A stretch of 64,000 nt of DNA, taken from assembly GCA_947646735.1 (NCBI GenBank), contig CANTFK010000989.1, positions 62,001 through 126,000 of the forward strand, given 5' to 3'. This document shows positions 22,825 through 34,361 of this stretch, in pieces. Source of the DNA: Peronospora farinosa (taxonomy: Eukaryota > Oomycota > Peronosporomycetes > Peronosporales > Peronosporaceae). The notes below the pieces were generated by a model. That model was not told the DNA's origin and ran no database searches. It saw only the letters and a program-made list of their open reading frames with translations. The stretch's first letter is position 1. Each line of letters starts with the position of its first letter. A program made the position numbers and the translations under genes.

Positions 22825-23982
22825 TTACAATTGATGTACAGTAGTTGCTGGCTCGACTTCCTTCTTCATTGCGGTCGCGCGCAAGGCGTCTCGGTTTTCG
22901 TTCTGGTGCAAGGCGCACTGGCAATGGAACCAGAGGGCGCTGTTCGTTTGGCCGGTATAATCGACAATGACCTCTGTCCCAGAGACAATATCGGATTGCG
23001 CCACCAGCGACACGACCACTCGTCGCCTCCCCCGCACCTTATGGAAGTGGGTGTTCGGGGTACAAGAATGCTCTACGAACCGCGCCACCGAGCCGCACTC
23101 TTCCGCGCTGACGTACACGCGGTGTGCTTTCGTGTCCCGTTGGCGCAATTCTACCGTATACGCCGCCTCACGTGGGGGGTCCAATACGTACTGGCCCTAA
23201 TATTGGCAGACCACATCTCCTGCTGGTATGGGCCGCGTCGCCACCACACCGATTCCCGTGCGTGTCATCTTCAACTCCAGGAGTCGCTGTCAGAACTGGT
23301 TGTCGCACGCTTTCGCGCCTGGCGTGCACGTAACAGTCTCACATACCTGCTTCTCCGCCGCGTTCGGACACGTCGCGATCTCTCATCGTCCTTCACATCC
23401 GCATTTCTCCTCTCGTGCGCCAGGTATGTTAAAGGAGATCTTGTAGGGGTTCTGCATCATAGTGACACGCCGGACGTCCGTCAGCCACGGTACCTGATGC
23501 CCCACTTTGTATTTCTGCAGTATCCAGTCCCGCGTTCCGTTGGCTGGTTCCTTGTCGTCGCTATCCGCTTGCGTCAGGTCGATCTCCTCCCTGATTTCTT
23601 CTTCATCATCGCGCTGCGCCGCTCTCTTCCTTCCTTCGTTGGGTGCTGGACACCACCATACTCGGGTGGATGATCTTCCCGGCCACCACGTAGGGCAACC
23701 TTCTGACTCTCCCCTTCCGTCGTCTTCTTGACCATCCTTTCCGCATTTTCGCCGTGCTGCTGACTCTTCCCGCGTGCCGATGCCTGCTGTGTCCGGCGGC
23801 AGCGTCATCGCGCGCTGCGCCAGCCCAAAGTTCTTCTTCCACTGCTTCATGACCCGGGAGCGTAGGTGAACCGCCTTCCCGTAATCCCGGTGCATCGGGT
23901 AGTCACCTTCTTCAGGCGTCTTCGGGACTACGGCGGCAGGCGGTGGCCACTCGGTCGGGGTACACTTCGTCCAGTTTGGCAT
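22825..23982 (-). pseudogene. SET-domain methyltransferase copy 5 of array 1
   Basis: Leader part open 23982-23383 and SET part open 23184-22825. Same three stops as the other array 1 copies. No private lesion seen. Confidence 0.85.
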
Positions 23983-24116
23983 ATGGCGTTGCGTCGACGC
24001 GTCAGCGAGAAAGGCACCACGTGCGACCGGGATGTCCGGTTCGGCAGAGCGCTTTTACAAGTGCGCCACTCGATTGCGGTTTCGACGCAGATATTTATCT
24101 CGAAATATACGCAAGG

Positions 24117-25274
24117 TTACAATTGATGTACAGTAGTTGCTGGCTCGACTTCCTTCTTCATTGCGGTCGCGCGCAAGGCGTCTCGGTTTTCGTTCTGGTG
24201 CAAGGCGCACTGGCAATGGAACCAGAGGGCGCTGTTCGTTTGGCCGGTATAATCGACAATGACCTCTGTCCCAGAGACAATATCGGATTGCGCCACCAGC
24301 GACACGACCACTCGTCGCCTCCCCCGCACCTTATGGAAGTGGGTGTTCGGGGTACAAGAATGCTCTACGAACCGCGCCACCGAGCCGCACTCTTCCGCGC
24401 TGACGTACACGCGGTGTGCTTTCGTGTCCCGTTGGCGCAATTCTACCGTATACGCCGCCTCGCGTGGGGGGTCCAATACGTACTGGCCCTAATATTGGCA
24501 GACCACATCTCCTGCTGGTATGGGCCGCGTCGCCACCACACCGATTCCCGTGCGTGTCATCTTCAACTCCAGGAGTCGCTGTCAGAACTGGTTGTCGCAC
24601 GCTTTCGCGCCTGGCGTGCACGTAACAGTCTCACATACCTGCTTCTCCGCCGCGTTCGGACACGTCGCGATCTCTCATCGTCCTTCACATCCGCATTTCT
24701 CCTCTCGTGCGCCAGGTATGTTAAAGGAGATCTTGTAGGGGTTCTGCATCATAGTGACACGCCGGACGTCCGTCAGCCACGGTACCTGATGCCCCACTTT
24801 GTATTTCTGCAGTATCCAGTCCCGCGTTCCGTTGGCTGGTTCCTTGTCGTCGCTATCCGCTTGCGTCAGGTCGATCTCCTCCCTGATTTCTTCTTCATCA
24901 TCGCGCTGCGCCGCTCTCTTCCTTCCTTCGTTGGGTGCTGGACACCACCATACTCGGGTGGATGATCTTCCCGGCCACCACGTAGGGCAACCTTCTGACT
25001 CTCCCCTTCCGTCGTCTTCTTGACCATCCTTTCCGCATTTTCGCCGTGCTGCTGACTCTTCCCGCGTGCCGATGCCTGCTGTGTCCGGCGGCAGCGTCAT
25101 CGCGCGCTGCGCCAGCCCAAAGTTCTTCTTCCACTGCTTCATGACCCGGGAGCGTAGGTGAACCGCCTTCCCGTAATCCCGGTGCATCGGGTAGTCACCT
25201 TCTTCAGGCGTCTTCGGGACTACGGCGGCAGGCGGTGGCCACTCGGTCGGGGTACACTTCGTCCAGTTTGGCAT
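24117..25274 (-). pseudogene. SET-domain methyltransferase copy 4 of array 1
   Basis: Leader part open 25274-24675 and SET part open 24476-24117. It shares with copy 2 a silent change near 24465. Same three stops (Cys-cluster TGA, NQF-TGA, TAG) as the other array 1 copies. Confidence 0.85.
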
Positions 25275-25408
25275 ATGGCGTTGCGTCGACGCGTCAGCGA
25301 GAAAGGCACCACGTGCGACCGGGATGTCCGGTTCGGCAGAGCGCTTTTACAAGTGCGCCACTCGATTGCGGTTTCGACGCAGATATTTATCTCGAAATAT
25401 ACGCAAGG

Positions 25409-26567
25409 TTACAATTGATGTACAGTAGTTGCTGGCTCGACTTCCTTCTTCATTGCGGTCGCGCGCAAGGCGTCTCGGTTTTCGTTCTGGTGCAAGGCGC
25501 ACTGGCAATGGAACCAGAGGGCGCTGTTCGTTTGGCCGGTATAATCGACAATGACCTCTGTCCCAGAGACAATATCGGATTGCGCCACCAGCGACACGAC
25601 CACTCGTCGCCTCCCCCGCACCTTATGGAAGTGGGTGTTCGGGGTACAAGAATGCTCTACGAACCGCGCCACCGAGCCGCACTCTTCCGCGCTGACGTAC
25701 ACGCGGTGTGCTTTCGTGTCCCGTTGGCGCAATTCTACCGTATACGCCGCCTCACGTGGGGGGGTCCAATACGTACTGGCCCTAATATTGGCAGACCACA
25801 CCTCCTGCTGGTGTGGGCCGCATCGCCACCACACCGATTCCCGTGCGTGTCATCTTCAACTCCAGGAGTCGCTGTCAGAACTGGTTGTCGCACGCTTTCG
25901 CGCCTGGCGTGCACGTAACAGTCTCACATACCTGCTTCTCCGCCGCGTTCGGACACGTCGCGATCTCTCATCGTCCTTCACATCCGCATTTCTCCTCTCG
26001 TGCGCCAGGTATGTTAAAGGAGATCTTGTAGGGGTTCTGCATCATAGTGATACGCCGGACGTCCGTCAGCCACGGTACCTGATGCCCCACTTTGTATTTC
26101 TGCAGTATCCAGTCCCGCGTTCCGTTGGCTGGTTCCTTGTCGTCGCTATCCGCTTGCGTCAGGTCGATCTCCTCCCTGATTTCTTCTTCATCATCGCGCT
26201 GCGCCGCTCTCTTCCTTCCTTCGTTGGGTGCTGGACACCACCATACTCGGGTGGATGATCTTCCCGGCCACCACGTAGGGCAACCTTCTGACTCTCCCCT
26301 TCCGTCGTCTTCTTGACCATCCTTTCCGCATTTTCGCCGTGCTGCTGACTCTTCCCGCGTGCCGATGCCTGCTGTGTCCGGCGGCAGCGTCATCGCGCGC
26401 TGCGCCAGCCCAAAGTTCTTCTTCCACTGCTTCATGACCCGGGAGCGTAGGTGAACCGCCTTCCCGTAATCCCGGTGCATCGGGTAGTCACCTTCTTCAG
26501 GCGTCTTCGGGACTACGGCGGCAGGCGGTGGCCACTCGGTCGGGGTACACTTCGTCCAGTTTGGCAT
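25409..26567 (-). pseudogene. SET-domain methyltransferase copy 3 of array 1
   Basis: Leader part open 26567-25968. The SET part carries a seventh G near 25755, as in copy 1, and a G-to-A change near 26050 giving Ile for Val, also shared with copy 1. It also has the TGA in the Cys cluster and the conserved TAG. Confidence 0.85.
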
Positions 26568-26701
26568 ATGGCGTTGCGTCGACGCGTCAGCGAGAAAGGC
26601 ACCACGTGCGACCGGGATGTCCGGTTCGGCAGAGCGCTTTTACAAGTGCGCCACTCGATTGCGGTTTCGACGCAGATATTTATCTCGAAATATACGCAAG
26701 G

Positions 26702-27859
26702 TTACAATTGATGTACAGTAGTTGCTGGCTCGACTTCCTTCTTCATTGCGGTCGCGCGCAAGGCGTCTCGGTTTTCGTTCTGGTGCAAGGCGCACTGGCA
26801 ATGGAACCAGAGGGCGCTGTTCGTTTGGCCGGTATAATCGACAATGACCTCTGTCCCAGAGACAATATCGGATTGCGCCACCAGCGACACGACCACTCGT
26901 CGCCTCCCCCGCACCTTATGGAAGTGGGTGTTCGGGGTACAAGAATGCTCTACGAACCGCGCCACCGAGCCGCACTCTTCCGCGCTGACGTACACGCGGT
27001 GTGCTTTCGTGTCCCGTTGGCGCAATTCTACCGTATACGCCGCCTCGCGTGGGGGGTCCAATACGTACTGGCCCTAATATTGGCAGACCACATCTCCTGC
27101 TGGTATGGGCCGCGTCGCCACCACACCGATTCCCGTGCGTGTCATCTTCAACTCCAGGAGTCGCTGTCAGAACTGGTTGTCGCACGCTTTCGCGCCTGGC
27201 GTGCACGTAACAGTCTCACATACCTGCTTCTCCGCCGCGTTCGGACACGTCGCGATCTCTCATCGTCCTTCACATCCGCATTTCTCCTCTCGTGCGCCAG
27301 GTATGTTAAAGGAGATCTTGTAGGGGTTCTGCATCATAGTGACACGCCGGACGTCCGTCAGCCACGGTACCTGATGCCCCACTTTGTATTTCTGCAGTAT
27401 CCAGTCCCGCGTTCCGTTGGCTGGTTCCTTGTCGTCGCTATCCGCTTGCGTCAGGTCGATCTCCTCCCTGATTTCTTCTTCATCATCGCGCTGCGCCGCT
27501 CTCTTCCTTCCTTCGTTGGGTGCTGGACACCACCATACTCGGGTGGATGATCTTCCCGGCCACCACGTAGGGCAACCTTCTGACTCTCCCCTTCCGTCGT
27601 CTTCTTGACCATCCTTTCCGCATTTTCGCCGTGCTGCTGACTCTTCCCGCGTGCCGATGCCTGCTGTGTCCGGCGGCAGCGTCATCGCGCGCTGCGCCAG
27701 CCCAAAGTTCTTCTTCCACTGCTTCATGACCCGGGAGCGTAGGTGAACCGCCTTCCCGTAATCCCGGTGCATCGGGTAGTCACCTTCTTCAGGCGTCTTC
27801 GGGACTACGGCGGCAGGCGGTGGCCACTCGGTCGGGGTACACTTCGTCCAGTTTGGCAT
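26702..27859 (-). pseudogene. SET-domain methyltransferase copy 2 of array 1
   Basis: The leader part is open for 199 codons (27859-27260), then stops at TGA inside the Cys cluster. The SET part (27061-26702) is open after the conserved TAG and holds VARFVEHSCTPNTHFH and the WFHCQC post-SET start. It is near identical to copy 4, as expected from the dimer duplication. Confidence 0.85.
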
Positions 27860-27993
27860 ATGGCGTTGCGTCGACGCGTCAGCGAGAAAGGCACCACGTG
27901 CGACCGGGATGTCCGGTTCGGCAGAGCGCTTTTACAAGTGCGCCACTCGATTGCGGTTTCGACGCAGATATTTATCTCGAAATATACGCAAGG

Positions 27994-29152
27994 TTACAAT
28001 TGATGTACAGTAGTTGCTGGCTCGACTTCCTTCTTCATTGCGGTCGCGCGCAAGGCGTCTCGGTTTTCGTTCTGGTGCAAGGCGCACTGGAAATGGAACC
28101 AGAGGGCGCTGTTCGTTTGGCCGGTATAATCGACAATGACCTCTGTCCCAGAGACAATATCGGATTGCGCCACCAGCGACACGACCACTCGTCGCCTCCC
28201 CCGCACCTTATGGAAGTGGGTGTTCGGGGTACAAGAATGCTCTACGAACCGCGCCACCGAGCCGCACTCTTCCGCGCTGACGTACACGCGGTGTGCTTTC
28301 GTGTCCCGTTGGCGCAATTCTACCGTATACGCCGCCTCACGTGGGGGGGTCCAATACGTACTGGCCCTAATATTGGCAGACCACACCTCCTGCTGGTGTG
28401 GGCCGCATCGCCACCACACCGATTCCCGTGCGTGTCATCTTCAACTCCAGGAGTCGCTGTCAGAACTGGTTGTCGCACGCTTTCGCGCCTGGCGTGCACG
28501 TAACAGTCTCACATACCTGCTTCTCCGCCGCGTTCGGACACGTCGCGATCTCTCATCGTCCTTCACATCCGCATTTCTCCTCTCGTGCGCCAGGTATGTT
28601 AAAGGAGATCTTGTAGGGGTTCTGCATCATAGTGATACGCCGGACGTCCGTCAGCCACGGTACCTGATGCCCCACTTTGTATTTCTGCAGTATCCAGTCC
28701 CGCGTTCCGTTGGCTGGTTCCTTGTCGTCGCTATCCGCTTGCGTCAGGTCGATCTCCTCCCTGATTTCTTCTTCATCATCGCGCTGCGCCGCTCTCTTCC
28801 TTCCTTCGTTGGGTGCTGGACACCACCATACTCGGGTGGATGATCTTCCCGGCCACCACGTAGGGCAACCTTCTGACTCTCCCCTTCCGTCGTCTTCTTG
28901 ACCATCCTTTCCGCATTTTCGCCGTGCTGCTGACTCTTCCCGCGTGCCGATGCCTGCTGTGTCCGGCGGCAGCGTCATCGCGCGCTGCGCCAGCCCAAAG
29001 TTCTTCTTCCACTGCTTCATGACCCGGGAGCGTAGGTGAACCGCCTTCCCGTAATCCCGGTCCGTCGGGTAGTCACCTTCTTCAGGCGTCTTCGGGACTA
29101 CGGCGGCAGGCGGTGGTCACTCGGTCGGGGTATACTTCGTCCAGTTTGGCAT
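27994..29152 (-). pseudogene. SET-domain methyltransferase copy 1 of array 1 (edge unit)
   Basis: First unit in the reading direction. Its leader ATG at 29152 is followed by TGA at 29119-29117, where most copies have Trp, so translation could only start further in (28553-29020 is open). A seventh G near 28340 shifts the frame just after the conserved TAG. The leader-spacer end carries a diverged block (29190-29288) shared only with copy 6. Confidence 0.8.
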
Positions 29153-29288
29153 ATGGCGTTGCGTCGACGCGTCAGCGAGAAAGGCACCACGTGCGACTGG
29201 GATGTCTGGTCCGGCAGCACCCTCTTGCTAGTGCGCCACTTGATTGCGGTTTCGACGTACATATTTATCTCGAAAAAGACGCAAGGTT

Positions 29289-29458
29289 GTGATTGAGTCG
29301 TTGTAAATTACTGTAGTTACGGTACTTGCACTAATGTTAATTTTACTTATGTTTATTGTTACTTTTAATAGCAATCTTACTTGTATTTTTGACAATTATT
29401 TCACTTGCACTGTCGATTTAAAAAATATTTTATTATCCTTTCATTTTCGACAAGTAGC
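29289..29458. other. Spacer between array 1 and TMEM18
   Basis: An AT-rich 170-bp stretch that must hold both the TMEM18 promoter and any upstream sequence of array 1. No element recognised. Confidence 0.4.
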
Positions 29459-29980
29459 ATGGACGGCATAGCATCGCAGATGGCGCACGATCTACGCTCC
29501 AAGTACAGCCAAGTGATGATTAAATGGTACGAGGCTGTAGATTGGACAGAGCCTTTCATTGTGGGATTGCTTTTATTTCACGTCGTACTTCTCGCCACGC
29601 TCTGGCTGACACGCAAGCGTCTGTACCCGCAGTTTGCACTCTTTGTGCTTGTCATCACGTTATTAGTAAGCACTGAGGCGCTAAATACGTGGGGAAGAAA
29701 AAACTGGCGTCTCTTTGCCACCCAGCAGTATTTTGACGCGAATGGCGTCTTCATGGGCATCTTCTACGCTGGACCATTGCTTGCTGCAGGCTTTTTCCAA
29801 TTGGTCTGTCAAAATTGTCAAAAACTATGTCGTATTGTCAAAAATACCTGTAAAAAGCTTGTCTGATGTTATTCTTGTCGTGTATTGTAGATACTGAACA
29901 TGAAGCATATGGTGGACATGGTGGTAGTTGTTAAGAGAACAGAATATCTACAGCAGCTCCAATCCAAGAAGGACAAGTAG
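29459..29980 (+). CDS. TMEM18: TMEM18 family membrane protein
   Basis: Two exons, 29459-29803 and 29891-29980, give 144 residues, the usual TMEM18 length. Hallmarks are DWTEPFIVGLLLFH near the N-terminus, the NWRLFATQQYFDANGVFMGI block, three hydrophobic segments (about residues 30-50, 57-75 and 98-115) and a Lys-rich C-terminal coiled tail. TMEM18 is a three-pass protein of the inner nuclear membrane in animals, with a basic C-terminus proposed to bind DNA. The intron donor is GTCTGT, less usual, but the junction restores the family C-terminus. The ATG at 29459 is the only good start. The gene begins 170 bp from the end of SET array 1. Confidence 0.9.
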
Positions 29981-30064
29981 AGAAATATCATGAAAATGGT
30001 GCAAAATGCTTTTTTGAAAAGAGATTTACACTGTGATTGGTGCTTAAGAGCTCGAGTTTGTGAC

Positions 30065-31902
30065 TTAGTCGAGCTCCTGTACAGGGAAATCTCTCATCCA
30101 CAGGTCGTGGATGAACTCGTACAGCTCGTTCGACACTGAAACCTTGTACGGCGTCGGATTGAGCGACCGTATCACGTCCTCGCGGATTAGCTCAAACTGC
30201 TCCGTGACGTACTGACGCCGGTCTTCCAGAGTGGGCAGCTCGCCCACGATACCTCCATTCGGTCCATCCCAGAACAGGCTGTGCAAGGGGATGACCTGGG
30301 ACGGCGTCACGTATGCACGTCGAAGCTCGTCAAATGGATTCCGACACAACATTTTTTTGCCGACTTCAGGCGCATTCTCGTTGACGCCAGTCATCACATC
30401 CAGTAGCGGCTTACCATTCGTGCCGATTAAGCGGTAGGCTTCCTTACGGCCAGGAATTGTCACCTTGCTAACGTCTTGGGAAAGCTTAATACGCGGTTGA
30501 TTGTTAATTTCCACGAGCTTGTACACCATTCCAAGCGCTGGCTGGGCCTGGCATGTCACCAGATGCGTGCCGATGCCGTAGGAGTTAATCTCGTGGCGCT
30601 GCTCGTTCAAAGAGTTGAGCACCGCCTCGTTAATATCGTTGCTAGCGGTAATGTTCAGCTCCTTGAAATAGTCGATGCTGTAGCGCTCGCCAGCAATAAT
30701 GAACGCTTCACGACAGCGCTTCGACAAGTAAGACAAATCACCGCTATCCAGACGAATGCCGACGGGACGGTGGCCCAGCTCGTGCAACGCTAGCGCGACG
30801 CAGATGAAATTCGGCACACCAGACTGCAAAATACAAAAAACCATGTCAAGACAAAAAAAGGTTAAACAGAAGCCATCGTTGGACAAGATGCGACGCACCG
30901 ATAGCGTGTCGTAAGTGTCCACCAGAGCCAAGAACGCATCGGGAAAGGCAATTGCATACGCGATGAAGGCGGCAAGCTCCCCCTGTGCAGCAAAAACATA
31001 TTATAAAAAATGGTCAGATCCACCACTAGACCTCTACCGTCGTCGTACTAGACATACATCGTTCGTCTGTGTGTGGCCAAGCTCATTGCGATACTTTAGC
31101 ACAACATCAAGAAAGTTTTTGCCGCTCAGCATCGTCACTTTAACATCATCCAGCGTTGTGTGCGCTTGTACAAAGGCATGTGCGTGAGTGCCCATAATAG
31201 GAATATTATGAAGCTTGCCAGCCAGCACGTTGCTCGTGCCTCCAAATCCAGCCATGTACGCGTATCTCGAGGCACTAAGTCCACCATCTGGACCTTGTGC
31301 ACGACGCAGACCAAATTCCAGTAGTTTCTTATCAGGTCCTGCTGCCTTTTTGAACCGTGTGGCATTGGTCGTGATGAGACTGGCAAAGTTCAACAGGTTC
31401 AGTAGTGGCGTCTCCAACAGCTGTCCTACTGCCAAACTGCCTTCAATGCGCAGCAATGGGATCCGAGGAAAGACAATCGACCCTTCCTTCAAAGCATACA
31501 CCTTGACACTAGAGCAGTCGAGCGTTGAGAGCCAGTCAAAAAAACCATCTTCAGCATGAGGAAGCACCTCCCGTAGGTACACAATGTCGCTGACTGTAAA
31601 CTTGAAGGTATTAATCATACCAAGTGCCTCTTCTAGACCAGCAAACACCGTGTATTCTCCATGAAAAGGATTTTTACGGAAAAAAAGATCAAATACTGCG
31701 TGATCATTATGACGTCCTACTTTCCAATAAGCGTAAACCCTATACAAAAAATGATACAATTTATTACGTGAGACGAGACCATCGTAGAAAAAAGAAAAAA
31801 TCTAGAGCAAAAGAGATTCATGTACATGGTGATCTGGTAGAGGTCAGTAAGCATTGGACCAACTAATGAATTCGTGGGCTCGAGAGTGTTTTTATTCATC
31901 AT
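30065..31902 (-). CDS. NAPRT: Nicotinate phosphoribosyltransferase
   Basis: Four exons (31902-31826, 31739-31058, 30982-30899 and 30823-30065) join in phase to 533 residues, normal for eukaryotic NAPRT. The enzyme makes nicotinate mononucleotide from nicotinate and PRPP with ATP hydrolysis, the first step of the Preiss-Handler route to NAD, in the cytosol. Landmarks are LTDLYQITM at the N-terminus, FGLRRAQGPDGGLSASRYAY, GTHAHAFV (the His of the phospho-enzyme site), ELGHTQTNDGELAAFIAYA, GIRLDSGDL and YGIGTHLVT. The third intron starts at GTGCGT (30898); skipping it would insert foreign residues before SGVPNF. All active-site motifs look intact. Confidence 0.95.
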
Positions 31903-32474
31903 GTTAATCGAGTTATGCGACTGATTATGGGGAGATATTGTAAGCGAAATAGAGAGAGATTGAAACTGAGGACATGTCCCGCGTACGTATTGACAGACCT
32001 TCTGTAAAATTTGACCAATCAGAGCCAAGACAGAATAGAAAGTATGAGTAGAAAAACCATCTATCCATCAACGATAAAAGCGTTTGTATGAGATAAAATC
32101 TCATATCTTTGCCCAATCTTATTCGTTATTGAATTTACAAAATTAAGTGCCCACCAAATTATAGTCCAGTGCATTTTATAACATGCGAAAAGCGGTACAA
32201 ATCTACGCCACATTGTGTCGTGTCCTCGTATATATCATAACCTCATATATGTCATACGCGCGATGTAGCGATGCACCGTGTGACAAGAACAGGTGTTCTT
32301 AACTGGGTACATTCATGGCTTTTAAGTGCCTCTTTTACTGTATCTCAAGGGGCACAAAGCGAGATTATAATCTGATGGTTCTTCTTGTAGCGAGCGACAA
32401 ATGAAACAATGCATAAGGCCTTGCAGGATAAAATGCCAATATTACATCTCCCTTGTATTTTAGTATCGGCACTT
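31903..32474. other. Intergenic region
   Basis: AT-rich 572-bp spacer between the NAPRT start and the stop of the split gene, both on the minus strand. No ORF of note. It probably holds the NAPRT promoter and the 3' UTR of the split gene. Confidence 0.5.
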
Positions 32475-34361
32475 TTATTGACGCAATAGCGGTTTGTATT
32501 CCTCCTCGAGCGATTTGCCAGACACGGTCTTGCCTTGTAGCATCATAAGTAGCTGCTCGCTAAACGCTGAGCCTCGTTGCTTTTCTTGTCTTTACATCAG
32601 CAGTTTATACAAACACACACAGATTGATAAGTTCCCCAACAAACTCATGAACACTACAGCAATATCAAACATACCTGATGTCAGCTTCCAACCTTTCGAG
32701 ATCACTTTTCTTCACTGATGTGTTGCTATCGCTTTCACTTCTTCGCCCCGGAAGCGAGAGCGGGGTTATTTCGTGGGTTCGTAGTTTGCCAGGAACATAT
32801 GCCAGCGGCGGATCTATCAGATTGTGCAAGTCAATGGTACCATACCATGTGCGCCAATACGACTGAGCTGTAAGTGACTCCAAAAATGCATTCTTCTTTA
32901 CAGCTGAGGCTCTCCTTTTGATTGGCGCTTTGTCGGCTCCATGCAAGGTGGATGATTGTCGAGTTAAGGTGACATCCTCTTCACTACTGTTGTTGTCGCC
33001 AGCATCATCATCATCATCCGAGAATTGAACTTGTTTCACGAAATTTGCACAACCCTTCGAAAGAAACCAGGAACTCAATGGTGTAGTTGATAACGTCCGT
33101 GATACTGGGGACGCATCAGGAGGTGGAGGAACCAGGCCAAATGATGCACCCCAAGCATTTTGGGGACGCGGAGGTAAATTTGTCATTGACTGCACGGACT
33201 GTGTGAAGCCGGAATCGCCGTGGCTACTCGTTCTCGTGTCAGTACTCATCATTTTCTGCACGTATATGCGGCTATCCATGACGATACCAACTTTTTTTGT
33301 CACAGCGCTTTCGAACGACGCCGCAATAGATTGAGGACCAACTCCTTCCCCCTGCCTTCGAGCTGTGGCAGAAGCAGTATCGTCTACCTTATCTGCCGAT
33401 TCGAGTCGTGTGGCTGATGGTAGAAAGTCATTACTTTGCCTTCCTTGGGATTGCACCGAAGAGGTTCCAAGGTCAGGAGCTGGCTCATTTGGAGTAATAA
33501 CTGGGTGGGTTGCGTCGCACAACAGCGTACGCTCACAGGTTCTGTTTTCTCAAGTTTTTCTGCCTTAGATTGGGATAAAGGTGCGGCCACTTCTACTGTA
33601 GGTGTTGCCTGTTCCCCAACAACCATTATGGCAGACTCATGGATTTTCTGGACAGTGACGGGATTATTTGCTGATTCTGGTACTGCGTGATGTCTCGGCG
33701 AGTTCGGTAATTGGTCGAAAGGAGCACGTACCCCATCAGCGGACGATTGTTCCTCATTAGGCCCATTTGTTTTTGATTGAAAAGTAGCGTCTTTGCTTGA
33801 ACCTGCACTTCGTTTTGTGGGTGGCTGCAACGAATCAGTAATGGAGTTAGCAGGCGCCTGACCAATAGACCGCCGCCGCTTATGACGACCACCAGTGACC
33901 TTAGATCTCGCTATCGGTGTTGTTACGAGCCGTGCACTTGTTAGTTGCGGTGAAACAGCACTGGCAACCAAAGCAGGAGATGCCTTGGCAACATCAGTTG
34001 AGGGGCTGGTTGCCCCACTTGGCATTGGCTCTTGAAGCACTGGCTTTCCGTGAACAGTGCTCAGACTTGCAGCAGCTGAAGATATTGCTGGATCTCTGGT
34101 CGAGGGTCTTGAGGTGGCAGTTTTATCATCAAAAGAAGCTGGCGATGGACAAGAGTCTGCATTCGCGCTTGTTTGCTTCGTCTTTGTCGCATTTGTACAT
34201 GAAGTAATCGTCACCTCATTCTTCGGCTCCGCAGTAATAGCTGCATTAGCTTGCGGCACCTGCTGCAACATCAGTGTTTCATTCACTAAGCTGTCCATCT
34301 GCTTGGAGGCATCGGCCCCGCGAGTGGACTGTTGAACCTTGGGTTTCAGCTCTTTCACAAC

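Larger units (their letters stand above)
19041..29288 (-). repeat. Macrosatellite array 1: about 7.9 tandem 1.29-kb units, each with an AWS-SET gene
   Basis: Corresponding points recur every 1289-1293 bp (for example leader ATGs at 20109, 21401, 23982, 25274, 26567 and 27859). Units are nearly identical and differ by scattered SNPs, one 3-bp deletion (about 22267) and a G6/G7 run. Homology stops at 19041 on the left, within the coding part of the last SET copy, and at 29288 on the right. Each unit carries, on the minus strand, a leader region, a disordered acidic region, an AWS-like Cys cluster, a SET domain and about 130 bp of spacer. The 24117-26701 and 26702-29286 blocks form a duplicated dimer. 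Confidence 0.96.
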
